Below are positions 36,133-44,680 of a DNA stretch of 64,000 nucleotides, piece by piece. Each line of letters starts with the position of its first letter. Position 1 is the stretch's first letter. The stretch is from CAVVIO01 sp963748095 (GTDB taxonomy: Bacteria; Bacteroidota; Bacteroidia; Bacteroidales; UBA10428): NCBI GenBank assembly GCA_963748095.1, contig CAVVIO010000097.1, forward strand, positions 1-64,000, given 5' to 3'. The translations under genes and the position numbers were made by a program. The notes below the pieces were generated by a model. It saw nothing but the letters and a program-made list of their open reading frames with translations. It was not told where the DNA came from and searched no databases.

Positions 36133-37479
36133 ATGATACAAAAAATAATCATAATCATTTTAGGTGCCGCAGGATTTTTGCTTACCCAGTGCGAAAAAGA
36201 ATCACGGATAAATAATTTCCAGCCGAATGAAACTTTAAAAGGGCAGAGCACAGTTTATGAAGGTGTGAAACTTCCTTATCATCACGAAGGTGTTTTATCA
36301 CAGGGTGCTTTGTTTGTTTTGTCGGTTCCTGAAAAATGGAACGGCAGGCATTTACTGGTTTACGCTCATGGCTATGTCGATCCACAGCCTTATGAATCTC
36401 TAAAACTTCCGGATGACTCCGTTGATGATAAATCAATTGGTGAATTAATAAATAGCATGGGATGGGGGTTTGCCACTACCAGTTACCGGGATAACGGTCT
36501 TGTTGTATCAGATGCTGTGGAAGATCTTATTGAATTAAGGGATTCCATAATATCAGAAGTGAGACCCGAAAACCTTTACCTTGCAGGGACATCGGAAGGG
36601 GGATTAATCACGGTTCTCGCTATAGAAAGGTATCCTGATGCTTTTAGCGGCGGCCTGGTTATAGGCGGACCGATAGGCAATTTCTACCAGCAACTGCAAT
36701 ATCTCGGGGATTTTCATATTTTATTCAACTATTTTTTTAAGGATGAACTGGAAAAAGCAGCAATCGACCTGGGTGATCCAACAGGCGTTCCCGTGTCAAC
36801 GATGACCGACTGGAAGAGCGGATCACTACAGCAGAAAATAGTTCGTATTTTAATCGGAAATGAAGATAAGATCGCCGATCTGCTGAATTGTACTAAAGTT
36901 CCGGCAGACCGTAATAACAGTGCAGAAACAGGCCAGACAATCCTTGATATTCTGAATTTCAACATCATGGCTACAAATGATGTAAACCAGCACCTGGAAG
37001 GATGTATTTTTAATAATAAATCCCCCCGGAGATGGTATTTAGGATCGGGAAATGATTGGCAGCTTAACAGAAATATACCGCGTATAAAAGCAAATGACTT
37101 TCCTGTTGCCGACAAAAATATCCAATCGTATGAAACTACCGGTAACCTGGCAAAACCATTGGTCACCCTTCATGCAACAGGTGATCCATTAACTTTGTAC
37201 TGGCATGAAACTTTATACAGGTACAAAATATTAAGGAATCGTGCTGCGACCTTGCAAACGAATATAACTGTTGTAAAATATGGTCAGAGTGATTTCGACC
37301 AGGCCAGGATAATTTCAGCCCTGGCACTTCTGGTACATAAAGTCACATTAAATGATCTGATTGTACCTGCTGAGGCTTTTACTTCGAAACAGATGGAAAA
37401 TGAATTTCTGCAAAAATCGAAAGAAATGGGAATCAGTCCTGAAATAGATGTTAACACCGGCGATGTTCCCGGTAAATAA
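36133..37479 (+). CDS. Serine hydrolase-like lipoprotein (alpha/beta fold)
   Basis: I use ATG 36133 (MIQKIIIIILGAAGFLLTQC), giving a lipobox at Cys 20. The alpha/beta-hydrolase pattern is visible: LLVYAHGYVDPQPYESLKLP (oxyanion strand), GWGFATTSYRDNG, and the nucleophile elbow NLYLAGTSEGGLITVLAIER (Ser in G-T-S-E-G). A late strand KPLVTLHATGDPLTLYWHET carries the likely catalytic Asp and His. It resembles tannase/feruloyl-esterase-like or prolyl-peptidase-like secreted hydrolases; the substrate is unknown. Monocistronic. Confidence 0.75.
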   Translation: MIQKIIIIILGAAGFLLTQCEKESRINNFQPNETLKGQSTVYEGVKLPYHHEGVLSQGALFVLSVPEKWNGRHLLVYAHGYVDPQPYESLKLPDDSVDDKSIGELINSMGWGFATTSYRDNGLVVSDAVEDLIELRDSIISEVRPENLYLAGTSEGGLITVLAIERYPDAFSGGLVIGGPIGNFYQQLQYLGDFHILFNYFFKDELEKAAIDLGDPTGVPVSTMTDWKSGSLQQKIVRILIGNEDKIADLLNCTKVPADRNNSAETGQTILDILNFNIMATNDVNQHLEGCIFNNKSPRRWYLGSGNDWQLNRNIPRIKANDFPVADKNIQSYETTGNLAKPLVTLHATGDPLTLYWHETLYRYKILRNRAATLQTNITVVKYGQSDFDQARIISALALLVHKVTLNDLIVPAEAFTSKQMENEFLQKSKEMGISPEIDVNTGDVPGK

Positions 37480-37490
37480 AATATATGCTT

Positions 37491-37608
37491 AAAGAGGCTG
37501 TCAAAAAAAGTGGTATAGAAAAAATGAAATATTTAGGTTTATAGATAGAGGTTAAAATTACATTTATTCTATTGAAATAGCGTAGTTGATATTTTTGACA
37601 GTCTCTTT
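37491..37608. repeat. 118-bp element with 17-bp terminal inverted repeats
   Basis: Left end AAAGAGGCTGTCAAAAA (37491-37507), right end TTTTTGACAGTCTCTTT (37592-37608), one mismatch. The interior is AT-rich and non-coding. GAGGCTGTC ends are common in several insertion-sequence families, so this may be a MITE. It could instead be a loosely folded terminator for the hydrolase gene, since a T-run follows. No clear target duplication. Confidence 0.45.
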
Positions 37609-37706
37609 TTTATTTTACGATTATTCCTGATTTAAAAATTTATATAAAATTAAAACATAGAAATATTAATCTCGACAGAATAAAATGTTTTTAAAAACAG
37701 CAAATT

Positions 37707-38111
37707 ATGGAACGGGAATATATTTGTCCGCATTGTGAAGGATATCTGAATGTTTGTGATTATATCGTTTTCAGTACAAAGAATAATAAAAAACAAAGAG
37801 GACTGATTATGCTGCATCCTGAGATTGGCAATTATACAAGCCTGAAACATGCCTCCTATCACTACGAACCTGGTGAAAATATGGAGTTTTACTGTCCCCT
37901 TTGCCATAAAGGCCTGGCTTCGGATATTGATCCTAATTTGATCCAGGTTATTCTGATAGAAGACAATAAGGAATATATGGTTTATTTTTCAAGAATAGCC
38001 GGAGAACAAAGCACCTATAAGGTTTCCGATAACCAGATTACTACTACCGGTATGAATGCCGACAGGTACACACATTTTAAATTGGCGGATGAACATAAAA
38101 GGTTTCTGTAA
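37707..38111 (+). CDS. Zinc-ribbon-like hypothetical protein
   Basis: A 134-residue cytoplasmic protein. Two CxxC pairs, YICPHCEGYLNV (residues 6-9) and FYCPLCHKGLAS (about 62-65), could bind one zinc or a metal cluster. The C-terminal half is a beta-rich domain (VILIEDNKEYMVYFSRIAGE). It lies 288 bases upstream of the hydrogenase operon on the same strand. From memory such proteins recur near hydrogenase genes in Bacteroidota, but I cannot confirm this. Function unknown. Confidence 0.65.
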   Translation: MEREYICPHCEGYLNVCDYIVFSTKNNKKQRGLIMLHPEIGNYTSLKHASYHYEPGENMEFYCPLCHKGLASDIDPNLIQVILIEDNKEYMVYFSRIAGEQSTYKVSDNQITTTGMNADRYTHFKLADEHKRFL

Positions 38112-38288
38112 AATGAAGAATAATCATCCTGCCCGAAAATATAAGAAACCGGAAACCTAACATATCAGCAAAAGTTGACTGTAATTTACCACTATAATCC
38201 GGTCTACTTTTTTCTATATATCACGTATAAATTAAGTGATTGTTTTTCAGATAACACTGTTTAAAACAATTCTAAATTTTTTACAGCG

Positions 38289-38320
38289 CTTGGTGAAACA
38301 AATAATTAATTCTACTTTTA
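38289..38320 (+). promoter_or_regulatory. Candidate promoter of the hydrogenase operon
   Basis: CTTG at 38289-38292, a 20-base spacer and TACTTTTA at 38313-38320 (seven of eight positions of TAnnTTTG). The leader would be about 75 bases. Moderate match only. Confidence 0.35.
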
Positions 38321-38399
38321 TTTGTGAAAAATATAACAAATAACCATCAAAGCGTTTATTATCAATATGTTTACGGTTTCAACATGAAATAATGAGTTT

Positions 38400-40196
38400 A
38401 TGAAGACTTACACACAACAAGTAATTGAGAAGTACGGAAAGGACAAAACCCGTCTTATGGATATTCTGATCTCCATTCGATCAGAAAAGGGGTATCTGCC
38501 GGATGAAGCAGTCAGTCAGATAGCCCGTGAATTGGATATGTCAAAAGTAGACGTTGAACAAACCATCTCTTTTTATCATTTCTTTTCACAAAAACCTACC
38601 GGAAAATATTCTGTGTATCTGAACAACAGTGCTGTTGCCAATATGAAGGGCAGGGAAGAGATTGCAGCTACTTTCGAAAGAGAAGCAGGCATTAAATTCG
38701 GTGAAGTTACTCCGGATGGTTTAATCGGATTATACGATACATCCTGTATTGGTATGAATGACCAGGAACCGGCAGCCATTATCAACAATGCTATTTTTAC
38801 CAATCTTACTCCTTTCAGGGTAAAGGAAATTGTAAGAGATATAAAAGCTGGTAAAAAAATTGAAGATATGTATTCAGCCAGCTATGGTGACGGGAAGAAT
38901 GCCTCGGATCTGATCCGTGCAGTCGTTCAGAACAATATCCGTAAAATAGGGCCGGTTCTGAGTGACGATTATAAAGTAGGGGAAGCCATTAAGAAAATAG
39001 TAAAAATGACCCCCGAAGAAGTTATAGATGAAATAAAATCATCCAATATAAGAGGCCGTGGCGGCGCCGGCTTTCCCACCGGTCTGAAATGGGAATTCTG
39101 CCGAAAAGCAGAAGGAGAAAAAAAATACATCTTTTGTAATGCCGACGAGGGTGAGCCCGGAACTTTCAAGGACAGGGTTATATTAACCGAGCGTCCACGA
39201 CTAATTTTCGAAGGAATGGTAATTGCCGCCTATGCCGTCGGCGCTACCGAAGGAATTCTTTATGTACGTTATGAATATAAATACCTTGAAAAATACCTGG
39301 AAGACATTCTCAGGGTAGCCCGTGAAAAAAACTACCTGGGCAAAAATATTTTGGGTAAAAAAGGGTTCGATTTTGATATCCGTATACAGTTTGGTGCAGG
39401 GGCCTACGTCTGCGGCGAAGAATCGGCATTAATAGAATCAGCCGAAGGGAAACGTGGCGAACCACGCGACCGGCCTCCTTTTCCAGTTGAAAAAGGATAC
39501 CATGATATGCCGACTATTGTGAATAATGTAGAAACCCTTTGTTCCGCAGTAAAAGTAATAGTCAACGGCGGTGAATGGTATAAATCATTTGGAACTGCTG
39601 AATCGACCGGGACTAAATTGATCAGCATTTCGGGAGATTGCAAATACCCGGGAGTATATGAAGTGGAATGGGGATTTAATGTGAACGATATTACTGAGAT
39701 GGTTGGCGCCTCAGATGTACAGGCTGTACAGGTAGGCGGACCGAGCGGTTCGTTGATTGCTCCGAATGAATTTAACAGGATATTGGGCTACGAGGACCTG
39801 GCCACCGGTGGATCGATAATAATAATTGGTAAAAACCGTGATATTCTAAGTGAAGTTGTTCTGAATTTCACAGAGTTCTTTATCGATGAATCATGCGGAA
39901 GCTGTTCCACCTGCAGAACAGTACCTGTTATTCTAAAGAAAAAGCTTGAAAAAATACTCGACGCCCGTGGTGTTAAACAGGATATTGACGACATGGTGGA
40001 ATGGGCTAAAATACTTAAAGTCAGTCGTTGCGGACTGGGTCAGACTGCTGCCAATCCAATTGTTACAAGTATCAAAAATTTCAGGCACTTATATGAAGAA
40101 AAAATACAAAAAGACAAGAGTTATGATCAGGGATTCGACTTACTGGCAGCAGTAAAAAATTCCTGCGAAGTAACTCACCGGATTCCGAATATTTAA
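38400..40196 (+). CDS. hoxF: Fused HoxE-HoxF, NADH-oxidising module of [NiFe] hydrogenase
   Basis: A 598-residue protein. Residues 1-150 are NuoE/HoxE-like and 160-590 NuoF/HoxF-like. In the latter the NADH site (SNIRGRGGAGFPTGLKW), the FMN site (GAGAYVCGEESALIESAEGK) and the [4Fe-4S] ligands (ESCGSCSTCR and SRCGLGQ) are intact. In the NuoE part only Cys 116 of the four [2Fe-2S] ligands remains: the first pair is replaced in VYLNNSAVAN, and the last is Asn 120 (CIGMN). That cluster is therefore probably absent. The protein carries electrons between NAD(H) and HoxU. It heads the operon, 13 bases before hoxU. Confidence 0.88.
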   Translation: MKTYTQQVIEKYGKDKTRLMDILISIRSEKGYLPDEAVSQIARELDMSKVDVEQTISFYHFFSQKPTGKYSVYLNNSAVANMKGREEIAATFEREAGIKFGEVTPDGLIGLYDTSCIGMNDQEPAAIINNAIFTNLTPFRVKEIVRDIKAGKKIEDMYSASYGDGKNASDLIRAVVQNNIRKIGPVLSDDYKVGEAIKKIVKMTPEEVIDEIKSSNIRGRGGAGFPTGLKWEFCRKAEGEKKYIFCNADEGEPGTFKDRVILTERPRLIFEGMVIAAYAVGATEGILYVRYEYKYLEKYLEDILRVAREKNYLGKNILGKKGFDFDIRIQFGAGAYVCGEESALIESAEGKRGEPRDRPPFPVEKGYHDMPTIVNNVETLCSAVKVIVNGGEWYKSFGTAESTGTKLISISGDCKYPGVYEVEWGFNVNDITEMVGASDVQAVQVGGPSGSLIAPNEFNRILGYEDLATGGSIIIIGKNRDILSEVVLNFTEFFIDESCGSCSTCRTVPVILKKKLEKILDARGVKQDIDDMVEWAKILKVSRCGLGQTAANPIVTSIKNFRHLYEEKIQKDKSYDQGFDLLAAVKNSCEVTHRIPNI

Positions 40197-40209
40197 ATAA
40201 AATTTCAAT

Positions 40210-40912
40210 ATGAATACGATTGTAAAAATTACCATAGACGGAAAAGATTGCATGGCAGAAAAAGGTCAGTACCTGGTGGATGCCGCCCGTGAAAACGGAA
40301 TCTATATTCCTACTCTATGTAATGTTGTAGGCGTAAAACCTAAAGGCGCCTGCCGTATGTGTACCGTCAGGGTAAATGGACGTTTAATGACATCCTGTAC
40401 CACTCCTGTTGCCGAAGACATGGTGATAGAAAGTAATACCAGTGAAATTGCCGACCTTAAGGAAGTCCATTGTAGAACTTTTATTTGTGGAAGGTAATCA
40501 TTTTTGTCCGGCATGCGAAAAAAGCGGTAGTTGTGAATTACAGGCTTTGGCCTACCGTTTCAATGTAATGGTACCGCGTTTCCCTTATATATTCCCTGTT
40601 CGTGAAGTGGATGCCCATAACCCTAAAATAATAAAGGATCATAACCGTTGTATTTTATGCAAACGCTGTATCCGAATTATAAAAGATGATTCAGGAAGAA
40701 GCTTTTTTGCCTTCAAAAAACGCGGACATAAAGTGGAAATCAACCTCGATCCGGAATTAGGAAAGGCATTTACAGATGAAAAAGCTAAGGAAGCCATGGA
40801 GACCTGTCCTGTAGGCGCCATCCTTCTCAAAGAAAAAGGATTTGACATACCTATCGGGCAACGAAAATTCGATTCCTCACCCATTGGCAGTGAAATAGAA
40901 CATTTACAGTAA
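40210..40912 (+). CDS. hoxU: HoxU diaphorase iron-sulfur subunit, frameshifted
   Basis: Frame 1 from ATG 40210 gives the [2Fe-2S] domain (PTLCNVVGVKPKGACRMCTV, then TSC) and reads to EIADL. The protein must shift +1 at CTTAAGG (40456-40462) to continue as RKSIVELLFVEGNHFCPACE to 40912, total 233 residues, the usual HoxU length. The second part has the His-Cys [4Fe-4S] motif (HFCPACEKSGSC) and one more cluster (RCILCKRC with ETCPVGA). The cause may be a one-base sequence error, a mutation, or a +1 recoding site. The subunit wires HoxF to HoxY. Confidence 0.85.
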
Positions 40913-40935
40913 TAATTTTTCAAAACTGAAAAGTA

Positions 40936-41484
40936 ATGAGTAAACCAATATTAGCCACGACTTCGCTGGCAGGATGTTTCGGTTGTCATATGTCGATACT
41001 CGACATTGATGAACGTATCCTTGATTTGATAGAGCTGGTAGAATTTAATAAATCTCCCATCGATGACATTAAAAAGTTCACGAAAAAATGTGATATCGGA
41101 ATTATTGAAGGTGGATGTTGCAATAGTGAAAACGTACATGTTTTGAAAGACTTCAGGGAAAATTGTAAAATCCTGATATCGCTTGGCGAATGTGCTATCA
41201 TGGGTGGACTTCCGGCAATGCGTAACGGAATCCCCATTAAAGAATGTCTGGAAGAAGCTTATCTCAATGGCCCGTCGGTAAAGGCTAACACTGAGAAAAT
41301 TATTCCCAACGATCCTGAATTACCCATGTTGCTGGATAGAGTATATCCCTGTCATGAAATTGTAAAGATCGATTATTATCTTCCGGGTTGCCCACCACGT
41401 GCCGATCTTATTTGGGATGCCCTGGTAGCCTTGCTTAATGGGAACGAAATGAATTTACCGTACGAAGTATTTAAATTTGATTAA
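40936..41484 (+). CDS. hoxY: [NiFe] hydrogenase small subunit HoxY
   Basis: A 182-residue protein, the length of group 3d small subunits, which carry only the proximal [4Fe-4S] cluster. Ligands: Cys 14 and Cys 17 (GCFGCHMS), Cys in SLGECA, and Cys in LPGCPPRADL. There is no Tat signal and no C-terminal ferredoxin part, so the enzyme is cytoplasmic. EGGCCNSEN contains two extra Cys. Starts 23 bases after hoxU and ends 13 bases before hoxH. Confidence 0.92.
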   Translation: MSKPILATTSLAGCFGCHMSILDIDERILDLIELVEFNKSPIDDIKKFTKKCDIGIIEGGCCNSENVHVLKDFRENCKILISLGECAIMGGLPAMRNGIPIKECLEEAYLNGPSVKANTEKIIPNDPELPMLLDRVYPCHEIVKIDYYLPGCPPRADLIWDALVALLNGNEMNLPYEVFKFD

Positions 41485-41497
41485 TTAACAGGATAAA

Positions 41498-42952
41498 ATG
41501 GGACAGAAAATAACGATAGAACCCGTAACCCGGGTAGAAGGTCACGGAAAAGTTACTATCCACATAGACAATGATGGAAATATTGCCGAAACCCGGTTAC
41601 ATATTGTTGAGTTCAGAGGTTTTGAACGGTTTATACAGGGAAGACCTTACTGGGAGGCGCCTGTACTGGTACAGCGATTGTGCGGGATTTGCCCGGTAAG
41701 CCACCACCTGGCATCTGCAAAAGCCATGGATGTAATTGTAGGGGCAGGTACCGGTAACGGACTGACACCTACTGGTGAAAAAATGCGCAGGCTGATGCAT
41801 TATGGCCAGATCTTCCAGTCGCACTCGCTTCATTTCTTTCACCTTGCTTCTCCCGATCTACTCTTTGGTCTGGAAAGCGATCCGCTGAAAAGGAATATTA
41901 TCGGAGTTGCCCTCGATAATAAAGAATTAGCAGTTCAGGGTGTGATGATGCGTAAGTTCGGACAGGAAATTATACAGGCAACAGCAGGAAAAAAAATACA
42001 CGGAACTGGTGCAATACCTGGGGGTATCAACAAACATCTTTCTGCCGAAGATAAAGAAAGATTCCTGAATGGTCCCGATCCAATGAATATCGATAAAATG
42101 ATCAGTTGGTCGGAGTCGGCATTGGACTTCTTCAAAGAATTCCACAAAAAAAATAAATCATTGATCGACGAATTTGCTGCATTTCCATCAAGTTACCTCA
42201 GCCTGGTAAGAAAAGACGGGGCGCTGGATCTGTATCACGGAGTATTGCGGGCTGTTGATACGGAAGGGAATAAAATATTGCACGATGTGGATTACCAGGA
42301 TTATCTGAAATATATCGACGAGGAAGTCAAATCGTGGAGTTACATGAAATTTCCCTATCTGAAAGAGTTTGGAAAAGAAAAGGGATGGTACACAGTAGGT
42401 CCGCTGGCCAGGATGAATACAGTCGATTTTATCGATACTCCCCTTGCTCAAAAAGAATTTGAACTATTCAAAGCATATACTAACGGAAAACCAAACAACA
42501 TGCCGATGCATATGCATTGGGCCAGGTTAATTGAGATATTACATTCCGCAGAAAAAATGAAGGATTTACTAAACGATCCTGACCTGTTGGAAGGAGAACT
42601 GGTAATAAAAGGAACAAAGAAGTATGAAGGTGTTGGTTTGCTGGAAGCTCCAAGAGGAACGTTATTTCATCATTATAAAATTAATGAGAACGATCAGATT
42701 GAAATGGCAAACCTCATTGTTTCCACTACCAATAATAACCAACCGATGAATGAGGCGGTAAACAAGGTGGCCAGGGCGATCATGACCGGAAAAAAAGAAA
42801 TAACAGAAGGCATGCTCAATTCGGTTGAAGTAGCTATCAGAGCTTACGACCCTTGTCTGAGTTGCGCAACACATGCAATGGGACAAATGCCCCTTGAGAT
42901 CAGCCTGTTTGATAAATCGAACCGCCTGATTGACAAAAGAAGAAGCATGTAG
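41498..42952 (+). CDS. hoxH: [NiFe] hydrogenase large subunit HoxH
   Basis: A 484-residue catalytic subunit. The Ni-Fe ligands are all present: Cys 62 and Cys 65 in RLCGICPVSHH, and Cys 453 and Cys 456 in DPCLSCATH. Glu 14 in RVEGHG is the conserved proton-path residue. After His 459 a 25-residue extension (AMGQMPLEISLFDKSNRLID onward) remains for removal by the maturation protease, encoded directly downstream. Group 3d (NAD-linked, bidirectional) is indicated by HoxF/U/Y partners. Maturation also needs HypA-F, not in this window. Confidence 0.93.
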   Translation: MGQKITIEPVTRVEGHGKVTIHIDNDGNIAETRLHIVEFRGFERFIQGRPYWEAPVLVQRLCGICPVSHHLASAKAMDVIVGAGTGNGLTPTGEKMRRLMHYGQIFQSHSLHFFHLASPDLLFGLESDPLKRNIIGVALDNKELAVQGVMMRKFGQEIIQATAGKKIHGTGAIPGGINKHLSAEDKERFLNGPDPMNIDKMISWSESALDFFKEFHKKNKSLIDEFAAFPSSYLSLVRKDGALDLYHGVLRAVDTEGNKILHDVDYQDYLKYIDEEVKSWSYMKFPYLKEFGKEKGWYTVGPLARMNTVDFIDTPLAQKEFELFKAYTNGKPNNMPMHMHWARLIEILHSAEKMKDLLNDPDLLEGELVIKGTKKYEGVGLLEAPRGTLFHHYKINENDQIEMANLIVSTTNNNQPMNEAVNKVARAIMTGKKEITEGMLNSVEVAIRAYDPCLSCATHAMGQMPLEISLFDKSNRLIDKRRSM

Positions 42953-43432
42953 ATGATTGAGAATCGGAAAATGCTGATATATGGCTATGGTAATCCGGGC
43001 CGCCAGGATGACGGCCTGGGTCCGGCATTAGTATCAAAACTGGACCTCTGGCTAAAGGAGAATAATTATAATAATGTTATAACAGATTCCAATTACCAGC
43101 TTAATATCGAAGATGCTGCAGTTATTTTCGATAGGGACCCGGTAATATTTGTTGATGCCACACAAAATAATATTCCTTCTTATCAGTTCGATCCTCTGGA
43201 ACCTTCACCAAAAAAAGAGTTTACTATGCATGCCGTATCACCTGCGTTTGTATTAAGCTTGTGTGAATCTATATACAGCCGCAAACCAGAGACTTACCTT
43301 CTCCAAATTAAAGGTTATGAGTGGAAGTTTTTGGAAGAAATTACCGAACAGGCAGCTAATAATCTCGAACAGGCATTTGAATTTATAAAAGAGTTTATCA
43401 TCCGGCACTTTCAGAATAATTGTGAAACTTAG
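42953..43432 (+). CDS. hoxW: Hydrogenase maturation protease HoxW
   Basis: A 159-residue protein of the HyaD/HybD/HoxW family. The signature IYGYGNPGRQDDGLGPALVS includes the Asp that senses nickel. A second acidic site is expected in DRDPVIFVDATQ, and MHAVSPAFVLSL supplies the family's conserved His. Start ATG 42953 follows the hoxH stop with no gap, so the two are coupled. It removes the 25-residue HoxH tail after nickel insertion. Confidence 0.88.
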   Translation: MIENRKMLIYGYGNPGRQDDGLGPALVSKLDLWLKENNYNNVITDSNYQLNIEDAAVIFDRDPVIFVDATQNNIPSYQFDPLEPSPKKEFTMHAVSPAFVLSLCESIYSRKPETYLLQIKGYEWKFLEEITEQAANNLEQAFEFIKEFIIRHFQNNCET

Positions 43433-43478
43433 TAAAAAGTAATATCTTCAATCGATTAAATAAATATAATTTCAAAAT

Positions 43479-44459
43479 ATGGATCTTTCAACCAGTTACA
43501 TGGGATTAAAAATTAAGAATCCCTTAGTGGTCAGCAGTTCGGGACTTACCAGCAGCATCGAAAATATAAAGAAATGTGAAGATAATGGCGCGGGTGCCGT
43601 GGTATTAAAATCCTTATTCGAAGAGCAACTTTTAACAGATAAAACCCGCTTGATGAACCAGGATGAAATGTATTTCTGGTATCCCGAATCGATGGATTAT
43701 CTTGATATGTTTTCCAAAGAAGAGGGTGTTTCTGCCTATCTAAAACTGATTGAAGATGCGAAGAAAAAGGTGAATATACCGGTAATTGCCAGTATCAACT
43801 GCGTTTCGACCAATGAATGGCCGGCTTTTGCCAAAAAACTCGAAGAGGCAGGTGCGGATGGATTGGAGCTTAATATTTATATTCCTCCGACAAATATGGA
43901 TGCCACCGGGTATAAAATAGAAGAGACATATATAGATATTATTCGTGAAGTACGAAAAAATGTTGATCTTCCCCTTGCCGTTAAAGTAGGGTATTTCTTC
44001 ACTAATATTACCAGAACCCTGTTCAGGTTGGGGAATACCGAAATTCAGTCATTGGTTCTATTTAACAGGTACTATCGTCCGGATATCGATATCGAAAAAT
44101 TACAACTTATTTCAAATAATGTGCTCAGTGCACCCGAAGAAATTACACAATCACTCCGATGGATTGCGTTAATGTACGAAAAAGTGGGCTGTGAATTAAT
44201 AGCCGCCACAGGTATTCACGATTACAAAGGGGTTGTGAAACAACTTCTGGCAGGTGCTTCAGCAGTGCAACTTTGCTCCACCTTATACAAAAACGGAATT
44301 GAATACCTGCAAACCATTAATAGTGATCTTGAAAACTGGATGAAACAGAAAGGTTATACCTCCATATCCAATTTTCAGGGATTAATATCAAAACAGGAAG
44401 AAAGTAAGGAACACTTTGAACGTTTGCAATTCATGCAAAAAACAACAGGCAGGTTTTGA
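43479..44459 (+). CDS. Dihydroorotate dehydrogenase-like flavoprotein
   Basis: A 326-residue TIM-barrel protein of the PyrD-like family (PRK07565 type). It starts MDLSTSYMGLKIKNPLVVSS. FMN-site strands are kept: PVIASINCVSTNEWPAFAKK, PLAVKVGYFFTN, CELIAATGIHDYKGVVKQLL and GASAVQLCSTLYKNG. The usual PyrD catalytic loop N-x-S-C-P-N is replaced by ELNIYIPPTNMD, so orotate chemistry is unlikely. It lies 46 bases after hoxW and is probably in the same transcript. It may transfer electrons or act on another substrate. Not a pyrimidine gene by context. Confidence 0.82.
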   Translation: MDLSTSYMGLKIKNPLVVSSSGLTSSIENIKKCEDNGAGAVVLKSLFEEQLLTDKTRLMNQDEMYFWYPESMDYLDMFSKEEGVSAYLKLIEDAKKKVNIPVIASINCVSTNEWPAFAKKLEEAGADGLELNIYIPPTNMDATGYKIEETYIDIIREVRKNVDLPLAVKVGYFFTNITRTLFRLGNTEIQSLVLFNRYYRPDIDIEKLQLISNNVLSAPEEITQSLRWIALMYEKVGCELIAATGIHDYKGVVKQLLAGASAVQLCSTLYKNGIEYLQTINSDLENWMKQKGYTSISNFQGLISKQEESKEHFERLQFMQKTTGRF

Positions 44460-44680
44460 TTATTAACTGCTATCATTTCCGTTGAAATTTTTATACCGTA
44501 CTTTCCCTTTCATAAAAACCTCCTATCCAGGGTGGTAAAAAAACAAAAATGTTCAATATATTTTATTCCATGACATAAAGCAGGTTAAAATATTTTGTTA
44601 TCGTCAAAACTATTATTAACTTTCTATCTAACAAAACTTTTACTTCTTTCCCTCATTAATGTTTTATCAGATACTTTCTA

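Noticed and set aside
37491..37608. Plain intrinsic terminator for the hydrolase gene
   Set aside because: The arms are 84 bases apart, which is too far for an efficient terminator, so a small mobile element is listed as the first guess; the T-run keeps the terminator idea open.
43479..44459. True dihydroorotate dehydrogenase (pyrD)
   Set aside because: The catalytic N-x-S-C-P-N loop is missing and no pyrimidine genes are nearby.
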